A stretch of DNA of 64,000 nt from Sporosarcina luteola. Lineage in GTDB: Bacteria > Bacillota > Bacilli > Bacillales_A > Planococcaceae. The DNA lies in the NCBI RefSeq assembly GCF_023715585.1, contig NZ_JAMBOK010000001.1, positions 1,674,001 through 1,738,000 on the forward strand. Reading direction: 5' to 3'. Positions 25,201 to 31,657 of the stretch are shown one piece after another. A program made the position numbers and the translations under genes. Below the pieces are notes generated by a model. It was not told the DNA's origin. It did not search any database and saw nothing but the letters and a program-made list of their open reading frames with translations. Position 1 is the stretch's first letter, and every line of letters begins with the position of its first letter.

Positions 25201-26154
25201 ATGTGTGCCGTGGGAAGTGTAGAATGCGCTACCGTTTGCGTTGAATTCCGGTGTGCCTGCCGGGCGCTCTACTGGCGACGTTTCGGATGCATCGTCGTCC
25301 GCACGTGGTTTTGTGTAGGTGCTGCTATTCGGAATGAAGTTTTTGCCGCCTTTGTAGACGGCTTTTAGGTCTGGGTGGTCGGCGTCGATTCCTGTGTCAA
25401 GGACGGCGACTTTGATTCCTTGTCCTTCATAGCCTTCTTTCCAGAGTGCTTCGATTCCGAGGAAGCCGATGCTTGTGTCCATATTGGCGTCGACTTGTCC
25501 ACCTTTTACTTTCTCTTCAAGTTTTGATTCGGATGGGGCCGGTTTTTTCAAGTCTTTCGTTTTCGATTGGCCATTGGCTTTTCCATTGTCAAATGCATGG
25601 ACGATTGTGTCCGGTTCGACGAGTGTAACACCTTTCACTTCAAGAAGTTTCGGCAGGTCGTCGGCTTTGACGGTTCCTGCGATTCCGTTAAGAACTGTGT
25701 CATAGCTGAACCCTTCTTTGAATTGGATGCCTTTGATGGCCATCTCTTTTTTCACAGCAGCATGCTGGTTGCGAACTTTTTGTTTTGTTTGATTCGCTTC
25801 TGCGCTGGAGAATGGTTTTCCTTTCAGTTTGTGGATTCCTTTTTGGAGTCCGACTGATTTTTCGGATAGGTGGATGATGACAGGGACTTGTTGGTTCCCT
25901 GTTACATTTTGAAGCTCTTCATGCAGTTTAGCTTCGTCCCCGAGCAGGTTGAGCTGTTCGGCGATGGCCGCTTTTTGCTGCATGATGCTTTCATCTTGGG
26001 TTGTCTCTTTGAAAGCTTTTAGTGTTTGAGCTGATTCAGCAGTTCCATCAGGATCCGTGTTGGCGGATGCCGTGAATGGTGTGAGCATGGATAGCACGAG
26101 AATGAGTGCCAAAAGCGTGCTGAACAGCTTTGTGAAGTTAGGATTCTTCTTCAA
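22216..26154 (-). CDS. Large Vpr-like extracellular subtilisin
   Basis: A 1312-residue secreted S8 protease. Domains: signal peptide (1-31), inhibitor I9 propeptide (about 90-190), subtilase domain (about 235-680) with an inserted PA domain (about 455-580), Fn3-like and beta-rich modules (about 700-1060), a Big_2-type Ig domain (about 1075-1160), a Pro/Glu linker 'EPQPEPEPG' and a final domain of about 150 residues. The triad is Asp253, His315 in 'SHGTHVAG' and Ser641 in 'GTSMATPH', with oxyanion Asn409 in 'GNSGPN'. It has no SLH or LPXTG anchor. The start is TTG with a GGGGGA RBS. It probably degrades proteins for nutrition or processes surface proteins. Confidence 0.9.
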   Translation of the reverse strand: MKKNPNFTKLFSTLLALILVLSMLTPFTASANTDPDGTAESAQTLKAFKETTQDESIMQQKAAIAEQLNLLGDEAKLHEELQNVTGNQQVPVIIHLSEKSVGLQKGIHKLKGKPFSSAEANQTKQKVRNQHAAVKKEMAIKGIQFKEGFSYDTVLNGIAGTVKADDLPKLLEVKGVTLVEPDTIVHAFDNGKANGQSKTKDLKKPAPSESKLEEKVKGGQVDANMDTSIGFLGIEALWKEGYEGQGIKVAVLDTGIDADHPDLKAVYKGGKNFIPNSSTYTKPRADDDASETSPVERPAGTPEFNANGSAFYTSHGTHVAGTIAAVGNNEYGIKGIAPKVDLYAYRVLGAYGSGATSGIVAAIDYAVQQEMDVINLSLGGGSNTETDAGSFAINNAMLAGTISVIATGNSGPNRGTMGTPATARLGIAVGNTTNPEANYSGDININAGSYNLSKTLKLMGTTYGANLATQLDGEFSLVAVPGFGKPTDYTGIDVNGKVALVSRGDIPFVDKIAAAKANGAVAIIVHNFAGGTGAPGPSGTFLGDAFEFIPTFDMSLTDGDAIRAALAKAAGTISFGNFGKTMTAGDEVNSSSSRGPSTPNFDIKPDVTAPGTNIMSTIPMYKADFPEATYEQAFTRKTGTSMATPHIAGIAALVKQANPTWDAFDVKVALSNTAKVLDTNKYDVFAQGAGRVQAYQAAHPEILAYAIDTANNNGQTVENKKGTVTFGPQKLDKAISVTKQILVKNVNGNGGTYNASVQVTKAFGDAKVTIDKPTFTVSGEQLLNVTLTASATSTKTGDEILGYINIEGGSTTASLPFAADFGGAAATAIKDMKISENDLSFNGDGVKDEATLSFTLTGDVTTNYIELWDIMNPEGGEYGDGYIGYLHNGTSLKAGSYTLGIKGQYKPWGSAPATTIPDGLYTIDFTAVAKSGIIGEFVGPVVVKSTAGTIEGAVEGSTATGQIDDAYIQYQEELVWYGMGYDINTKLKASYEVLKGEEVVASGPVNLEQDGTFTFDLPELSKKDNSVKVKYEDAAGNKAEAIIYNAGDQVEPDTITFAVNKDYVDLTVGKTDQLIVTKTTTTADGKRSEEDVTASSTFASSNENVATVTNGTITAVGAGETAITITNGEFTATVLVTVEAVEEPQPEPEPGNSYVVTEEMITQPGSTIILDASSMQGEVDIEISASILKAIVGSKKDVVIQKDGAVFTLQKNILKALNGDITISVAKNDASVANAVSEVYTITIWNGFGDTKQQVTRLAHSIDIVMPVNTSSKQVRIIDANTSAEVNKKANVKNGKVNFSTNTGGSFVATSK

Positions 26155-26419
26155 ATTACCTATTCCCCCTTAGTAGCTTGGTAGTTTATTGCCACTAAAG
26201 ACTAACATAGTGTGATTTATTTGAAAATAGCAGTAGTGCTTGTATTTGATGAAATTTCAGAAAAATCGTTCAAACGGTATGGATGATTCTGGATGCTGAT
26301 AGTGCGGAAGATTTATGGATAGTATTGTAAGCATGAGTATTTGGCTAAGTTGCTTGAATAGTATTTTTAGCTTGTTTGATTTCCAGTTTACTGGCGATGT
26401 CTTGGATCGTGCGATTCAT

Positions 26420-26559
26420 TTATGAGCGTTTGCGGAGTGTTATGCGTGTTTTTTTGCGTTTATGCGTATCTGGTGAAGGTTATGCGCTAGTTTGTCGAGT
26501 TATGCGTGGAATCGATGATTTATGCGTATTTATAGCAGTTTAAGTGGTTCGCGGGCTTT
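26420..26559 (+). repeat. 20-bp periodic TTATGCGTG array, left copy
   Basis: Cores start at 26420, 26440, 26460, 26480, 26500 and 26520, with a weak TTAAG at 26540. Fillers match those of the right copy at 26641-26760 almost base for base, so the block was duplicated. Between 26155 and 26420 I see only the presumed promoter region of the protease. Confidence 0.92.
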
Positions 26560-26620
26560 TGCTTAATTGTCAGCATATTCCTTGTCGCGTCAAGTGCATT
26601 TGCTCAATTAAGGGTTTAAT

Positions 26621-26780
26621 TTATGCGTGGGTACGCCCGGTTATGCGTGAGTTTTTGCGTTTATGCGTATCTGGTGATGGTTATGCGTTAGTTTGTCGAT
26701 TTATGCGTGGATTCTATGATTTATGCGTAGTTATAGCAGTTTATGAGCGGTTCGCGGAGTTTATGCGTGATTGGTAGATG
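26621..26780 (+). repeat. 20-bp periodic TTATGCGTG array, right copy (8 units)
   Basis: Cores start at 26621, 26641, 26661, 26681, 26701, 26721, 26741 and 26761, all exactly 20 bp apart. This is the cleanest array in the window. A variant flanking motif lies at 26587-26607 and the standard one (GCGACTAGTGGTTTTGACCA) at 26791-26810, next to the deacetylase stop codon. Confidence 0.95.
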
Positions 26781-26823
26781 GATGCCTGTCGCGACTAGTG
26801 GTTTTGACCAATAATGGTTTGGT

Positions 26824-27948
26824 TCAGAGCGACGGATCGCGTAGGAAGTTCTGGATGATGTGGTTGTCGGGTTCGTACGCCTTGAAGTTGTAGCCTTCTC
26901 GTTGGAGCCATTCGATGATTCTAGGAAGAGCGATGGTTGTTTGGCTGCGGTCATGCAGGAGGATGATGATGTCCTTGTCGCCGGATTTCGCGGCTTTTGT
27001 GACGCCGTCCTGAACGTTTTTCACGATTTGGCCGGCTTGTTTGTCCGTATAGCGCCAGTCGTTGGAGTCGACGTCCCAGTCCCATAGCTTAAGTCCGCGG
27101 GCGATAAGGCTTTTTTGCATACCCGACGTGACGAGCGGTTTGCTGCCGTAAGGGACGCGCACGAGATTGGCAGACTTCCCTGTAAGCTGTTCGGCGATTT
27201 CGGCGCCGCCAGCCATTTCGGCAATGAATGATTCGGAGGAATTGTAGACGAGTGCCTTATCGTGCGTCATGCTGTGCGAACCGATGTAATGGCCACTTTT
27301 CGAGACGGTTTTGACGATGGATTCGTTCTGCTTCATTTGATTGCCGAGGAAGAAGAAGGTGGCGGGCACATTGTATTTTTCGAGCGTCGCGTGATTGATC
27401 AGTGTGGATTGATTCGGACCGTCATCGAACGTCAAATAGACGGTCGGCTTTTTAGTCGTTTGAGTTGTTTGAGTTCTTTGTTGCTTCTTTATGTGTTCCT
27501 TGATGATTTCTTTGTATTCGATATGGCTTATATGCGGATAGGCATCTCGATAAATCCTCAATGTCCGGTATTCCGGAAAGTATTCGAGCTTGAATTCGAA
27601 TTGGTTTGCCAAATACTTCAGGCTGATCAACAGCTTGCCGGATTCGCTGAAGATAAGTGGGTTTTCTGCAGAAGGTGCTTCTTGGTCAGCAGGGATGTTA
27701 AGTGTAATTTCTTTTCCGTGTTTAGATAATTTTATTGTTCCTTTATCCTTTGTAATGTCGATGTACAGGTGTTTGGAAATCTCCTCCAAAAGCACCTTTG
27801 TATCACCGCCTATGACGTAGATGTTCTCGATCGGCAACATTTTATCATGAAGACCGATATAACGCTTTGCCTCCTCTTTCGCAGCTGCTTCATTCACTCC
27901 TATTAGGAATGCAATTAGTATGATTGCAATTATGACTACCCTTTTCAA
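26824..27948 (-). CDS. Polysaccharide deacetylase with copper-amine-oxidase-like N domain
   Basis: A 374-residue exported enzyme. It has a signal peptide (1-23), a beta-rich domain resembling the copper-amine-oxidase N-terminal module (about 30-130), a Gln/Thr-rich linker and a NodB domain (about 168-350). NodB motifs are present: 'LTFDDGP' with the catalytic Asp pair, metal His residues in 'GSHSMTHD', 'RVPYGS', the Trp/Asp motif 'WDWDVDSNDW' and 'IILLHD'. Such enzymes remove N-acetyl groups from peptidoglycan or chitin-like polymers. The start is TTG with RBS GGAG. Substrate is most likely peptidoglycan, by analogy only. Confidence 0.9.
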   Translation of the reverse strand: MKRVVIIAIILIAFLIGVNEAAAKEEAKRYIGLHDKMLPIENIYVIGGDTKVLLEEISKHLYIDITKDKGTIKLSKHGKEITLNIPADQEAPSAENPLIFSESGKLLISLKYLANQFEFKLEYFPEYRTLRIYRDAYPHISHIEYKEIIKEHIKKQQRTQTTQTTKKPTVYLTFDDGPNQSTLINHATLEKYNVPATFFFLGNQMKQNESIVKTVSKSGHYIGSHSMTHDKALVYNSSESFIAEMAGGAEIAEQLTGKSANLVRVPYGSKPLVTSGMQKSLIARGLKLWDWDVDSNDWRYTDKQAGQIVKNVQDGVTKAAKSGDKDIIILLHDRSQTTIALPRIIEWLQREGYNFKAYEPDNHIIQNFLRDPSL

Positions 27949-28070
27949 TTTATCTACTCCATTTCCACTAGTAATTTCACTGTTTCAGTCTATTAATTGA
28001 GTCGGACAAGTAGAATCATAATCAGCTTTGTTTACTGGGTGAAAACTTTCCTTTACTACTAATTCAACAT

Positions 28071-28097
28071 AAAAAAACCGCCACTTGGGCGGTTTTT
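28071..28097 (-). terminator. Terminator of HlyD-like gene
   Basis: AAAAACCGCC pairs with GGCGGTTTTT around a 5-nt loop; U run on the minus strand. Confidence 0.9.
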
Positions 28098-28107
28098 GTC
28101 TTGGTGT

Positions 28108-29382
28108 TTATTCCACGAAAACATATTTCACGTAGTTCTTCCACCCGAATGTTCTCCAGTCGCTCCTTGACGGGAGTTCCAGCGGGAGGGGGAGGAATAC
28201 GCGTGGATGGTTGCTGTATTCTTCAATGTTGCGGTTATAGATGGCGACATCGCCGGTTGTCAGGCCTTCCGTAATGACGGCGCGGTTGTTCGTGATAAAT
28301 GGAACCGTTACGTTTGTGTTGGCGGCACGGCCTTGTTCGTCCAGCTTCCAGACGACGGCGCTGTCTTCAATGAAGGATTCGAGCCAATGGAGTTTCACTG
28401 AAACGGCTTCCGCTTCATTCACGATGATTGATGCGTTCACGTTCGCTCCGAAAGGCATATTGTACAGCTCTTCTAGCGGCTTGATTGTAATTTCATAGAG
28501 GTCGAGCGGATTTTCCCGTTCTTTCGGGTCAAGCTTATCGTACGCTTCGCGCCATCTGCTGTCTGTTGCAGGCACTTCGGATACGGAATGGATTGTGCCT
28601 TCGATGACCGACTCCAGATTATCTTCTTGGATGCGGACAGGATCGCCGGCTTCGATTTTCTGCCATTCGTCGAGTTGGACGTACGTCGTGACGAGCTTTC
28701 GATTGCTATAAATATCAGCGGCGAGTGTGAAGCCGTGCTTGTTCACGTCCGAAACCGTTCCGTCCACAGGGCTGATGAGCGCAGGACGGGCATCATCCTG
28801 TTCGAGCTGCGTCTGGACGACGGTTAGTTTCCTGTCGATTTCCGACAGTTCGCGCTCCGCTTCGGCAATTGCTTGGGCGTAGGCGCCGTCTTGGTGGACA
28901 TCGACTTGGACATCGACGTTCAATTCGACATCTGAGCCCTCCGGTGTTTCGGTCGTAGTAACGTTGGACGAATTAGTTCGGGCGCTGCTCCGGTCTGATT
29001 CGAGGCTAGCAATTGTTGACTCGATTGCACTCCGTTGTTCAAGGAGTCCTTCCTCTTCCGCTTCCCATGCCGCGAGCTGGCTCTCTGCGCGTCCGGTCTG
29101 CAGCAACGCGATTTCATCACCGACCTTAACTGGATCGCCTTCCTTGACGAGCCATGAATCGATCGTCTCATCGTCACCGACGTAGACGGTGTAGATGCTT
29201 TCAGGCGTGACGAGTCCTTCTTTCGGGAGTTCCTCTTCATAATGTCCGGGAGTCATGCGCTCGTACTTGTGGACATACAATGTTTTGGGAACCGTGCTTT
29301 TCTTCGAGAAGAGCACGTGGACGTTAACGGCGATGAAGAGGCTGACGATGACGGCGACGGTGATGCTTAATCGTTTATTCAT
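28108..29382 (-). CDS. HlyD-like efflux adaptor protein
   Basis: A 424-residue membrane-anchored protein. It has an N-terminal membrane segment (6-25), a biotinyl-lipoyl-like half near 70-95 ('VKEGDPVKVGDEIALL'), a coiled coil (about 97-215, interrupted by a Ser/Thr-rich and an acidic stretch), the second lipoyl half ('ALISPVDGTVSDV', about 218-230) and beta-barrel regions to the end. This is the layout of membrane-fusion/periplasmic adaptor proteins used with ABC exporters (YknX/MacA type). No ABC transporter gene is adjacent; the only partner is the upstream YIP1-like gene, whose TAG stop abuts this ATG. RBS GGAGGTGG. Confidence 0.8.
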   Translation of the reverse strand: MNKRLSITVAVIVSLFIAVNVHVLFSKKSTVPKTLYVHKYERMTPGHYEEELPKEGLVTPESIYTVYVGDDETIDSWLVKEGDPVKVGDEIALLQTGRAESQLAAWEAEEEGLLEQRSAIESTIASLESDRSSARTNSSNVTTTETPEGSDVELNVDVQVDVHQDGAYAQAIAEAERELSEIDRKLTVVQTQLEQDDARPALISPVDGTVSDVNKHGFTLAADIYSNRKLVTTYVQLDEWQKIEAGDPVRIQEDNLESVIEGTIHSVSEVPATDSRWREAYDKLDPKERENPLDLYEITIKPLEELYNMPFGANVNASIIVNEAEAVSVKLHWLESFIEDSAVVWKLDEQGRAANTNVTVPFITNNRAVITEGLTTGDVAIYNRNIEEYSNHPRVFLPLPLELPSRSDWRTFGWKNYVKYVFVE

Positions 29383-30114
29383 CTAGAAGCCACCTCCGAA
29401 AATTGAATTGAGGATGGAATCGAACGGAATGTACGCGACAGCTGCGGTGATGAGGGCCATTGCGACATGCAGGCCGATCAATATCCATAGATGCTCTTTC
29501 CATCTTCCGTCCACGATGAATCCTCGGATGAACCTGTATTGCAGTGTGATGATCAGCGCGCTTGTGACAGTCAATTGGTTCATGAAAAGGACCAAATACC
29601 AGTTTTCCATGACGGTGACGGCGAGCGGGCCGAAGGATAGAAATGATAGGCTGACCGTTGCGCCTTTCATTGCAAAGACAATGAAAAGGACCGCTTTTTC
29701 CAGGAGCAGCACGCCTGCGATGAGCACTTGGAGCGGGACCAACTGCCGGTATGGGATTTTTGTCAGTGCCGACAGGATCAATGCGACTCCAAAAATGTGG
29801 AATGCTATGTATAGGACCGACCATAGAATTGTGCCCGCAAGTGATGCGTATCTAGCAATTATGTAGTCAGTAGTCGTCATTGTCGCCATCACTGACGTTA
29901 GTGCTTCCGTGCCCATTCCCCATATTTCTCGGAGCGCGAATAATGCGATGCCTGCAAGGAAAACGAGTAAGAGCCTTCTATTGAAGTTTCGCATCGTTCC
30001 GGTTTGCAGTTGTGAGGCGAGTTCATAGGGCCTCGTCAAAAAGTGCCAGAATCGGTATTGGAAAAACAAGCGCGACCATCCTTTCTTCAGGTGTTTTTTT
30101 GATGCTGTATACAT
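29383..30114 (-). CDS. YIP1-like integral membrane protein
   Basis: A 243-residue protein with five or six hydrophobic segments (about 48-66, 85-108, 112-135, 140-165, 180-200, 212-235). Its general pattern resembles bacterial YIP1-domain proteins; I am moderately sure. No catalytic motif is seen. Its stop codon directly precedes the start of the HlyD-like gene (TAG-ATG), which strongly suggests translational coupling and joint function in export or envelope maintenance. The annotated ATG lacks an obvious RBS, so the true start could be a little downstream. Confidence 0.65.
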   Translation of the reverse strand: MYTASKKHLKKGWSRLFFQYRFWHFLTRPYELASQLQTGTMRNFNRRLLLVFLAGIALFALREIWGMGTEALTSVMATMTTTDYIIARYASLAGTILWSVLYIAFHIFGVALILSALTKIPYRQLVPLQVLIAGVLLLEKAVLFIVFAMKGATVSLSFLSFGPLAVTVMENWYLVLFMNQLTVTSALIITLQYRFIRGFIVDGRWKEHLWILIGLHVAMALITAAVAYIPFDSILNSIFGGGF

Positions 30115-30255
30115 AACTGTATCAAATCTCGTGGATTATTCAATTTTAAGTAGTCATTTTTTGTATGATTCTTGGAAAATATGACTAGACTAATGGGAAA
30201 TTCATCTTTTTGAAACGCCTCATTTCCCGGGAAATCGACAAAGGAGCGGATTTTG

Positions 30256-30357
30256 ATGAATCAAGATGATAAGCATCAATTTACAATGCATGATTTCTTG
30301 TTCGGATTGACGGGTTCCACTGTATTCGTCATTGCGTTGCATTTTTTCACGAATTGA
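30256..30357 (+). CDS. 33-residue single-span membrane peptide
   Basis: An ATG preceded by AAGGAG at 9-nt spacing opens a 33-codon frame ending in TGA. The product has a charged N-terminus ('MNQDDKHQF') and a hydrophobic stretch ('LFGLTGSTVFVIALHFF'), so it is probably a small membrane protein or toxin-like peptide. There are no recognisable relatives. It is divergent from the YIP1-like gene and followed directly by the AATTGAGCC array. The strong RBS supports translation. Confidence 0.6.
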   Translation: MNQDDKHQFTMHDFLFGLTGSTVFVIALHFFTN

Positions 30358-30372
30358 TTGGGCGACGAATTG

Positions 30373-30572
30373 AATTGAGCCTTTGTGAAATTAATTGAGC
30401 CTTTGATCGAATAATTGAGCCTTTGTGCAATTAATTGAGCCCTTGATCGAATAATTGAGCCCTTGTGCCATTAATTGAGCCCTTGATCGAATAATTGAGT
30501 CCTTGTTTAATTAATTTAGCCCTTGATGAAATAATTGAGCCCGAACGCAACTATTTAAGTCCTTGCGACTTG
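30373..30572 (+). repeat. 20-bp periodic AATTGAGCC array (10 units)
   Basis: Cores AATTGAGCC, later AATTGAGTC, AATTTAGCC and CTATTTAAGT, start at 30373, 30393, 30413 and so on to 30553, exactly 20 bp apart. Fillers alternate between CTTGATCGAATA-like and (C/T)TTGTGNNATTA-like sequences, giving a 40-bp super-period. It has the same architecture as the TTATGCGTG arrays but a different core. Confidence 0.95.
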
Positions 30573-30690
30573 CAAGAAGTTAGTAAGCTAGCTATGTATA
30601 CCCTGTCAGTCTAGTCGTTCAAACTCAAAAATAAAAACACTCATCGTCTTTTGGAGCGATAAGTGTTTTTTCATGAGTTGTTTTTCAATG

Positions 30691-31134
30691 TCAGTGCATT
30701 CCTTCCGTCAGTTGAGTGAATAAGGTGCGGTTGTTTGTTTCGAGTGCGTAGTCGATCATGCGCTGGCGGTTGGCGGATTCGATTTCTTTCAACAACTCCG
30801 CCGCTTCCTGAATTACCTCTTCGGGTATTTCCAATTTCAAGTTCAACGTCCCTTCAAGGATTGATGATAGATGCAGATGAAGATCTGAGATGAGGAGCAG
30901 CTGGTAAAGCGGAAGCCGGATGAATCGGCTGCCCCGCTGGAAGACGAACACTTCTCCAAGGTTTTCGACTTGCAGGCTCTTCACGTTGACGACGATTTCT
31001 TTTCCTTCAGAGGGGACGAATTGGTATACTTCACCGCCTTTGATAATCGAGAAATATTGATAGGCGAACACGAGACGGAGACGAAAGTTCTCTTGGCTAG
31101 TGAAAAAAGGCGTCATACGCTGTACTGATAGCAT
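30691..31134 (-). CDS. IDEAL-domain protein
   Basis: A 147-residue cytoplasmic protein of unknown biochemical role. The C-terminal 40 residues match the IDEAL domain found in several Bacilli proteins: 'RMIDYALETNNRTLFTQLTE'. The N-terminal part (about 10-105) has no motif I recognise. RBS GGAGGGA precedes the ATG. It is probably monocistronic. Confidence 0.7.
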   Translation of the reverse strand: MLSVQRMTPFFTSQENFRLRLVFAYQYFSIIKGGEVYQFVPSEGKEIVVNVKSLQVENLGEVFVFQRGSRFIRLPLYQLLLISDLHLHLSSILEGTLNLKLEIPEEVIQEAAELLKEIESANRQRMIDYALETNNRTLFTQLTEGMH

Positions 31135-31221
31135 TTTTCTCCCTCCATCATTGAATATTCCGATTATTTATATTCTATCATAGTCCGCGAGGTTTTGTGA
31201 ATGTTTTGTTTTCTATCTTAT

Positions 31222-31539
31222 TCACTTCCATCTGGATTGATGATTTTTCTTATTCGATCTCATGATGAATTGGATTGCCAGCGGTTCAAACGGTATTTTC
31301 CTTTTCAGCAGCTGATTGATGAATTTACTATCCTTGCCATTGAAGAATGTCACTTCGTCGGTTTGATAGTTGACGACAATCGCCTCGGAATCATGCCCGA
31401 GTGTCATGAATGTTTCGGCTGCGATGAATCCCCCGCCGTTTCCGTTTTCCAGGTAGGCGTGATCGATCGATATGTAGTCTCGTATTAGCAGATTCCGTTT
31501 TTCATAGACTTTTGGTATATGTAGGAGTAATGTTTCCAA
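31222..31539 (-). CDS. Uncharacterised small protein
   Basis: About 105 residues, no signal peptide or membrane segment, and no family I recognise. It contains 'YISIDHAYLENGNGGGFIAAE' (split by a Gly run near the middle) and a basic tail. I chose the TTG at 31539 because GGGGGG lies 7 nt upstream; the longer frame from 31596 has no RBS. It lies divergent from the SWIM/SNF2 pair. Confidence 0.6.
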   Translation of the reverse strand: METLLLHIPKVYEKRNLLIRDYISIDHAYLENGNGGGFIAAETFMTLGHDSEAIVVNYQTDEVTFFNGKDSKFINQLLKRKIPFEPLAIQFIMRSNKKNHQSRWK

Positions 31540-31657
31540 TTTGGTTCCCCCCGCCAGTTTTTTATTTGTCGTTTGCCATACTTTGAATGATATCATTTAC
31601 GATTGCGGCATGAAAGCCTTATAATAGAGGGAATGCTTTAGTTTAGGGAGTGAGCCG

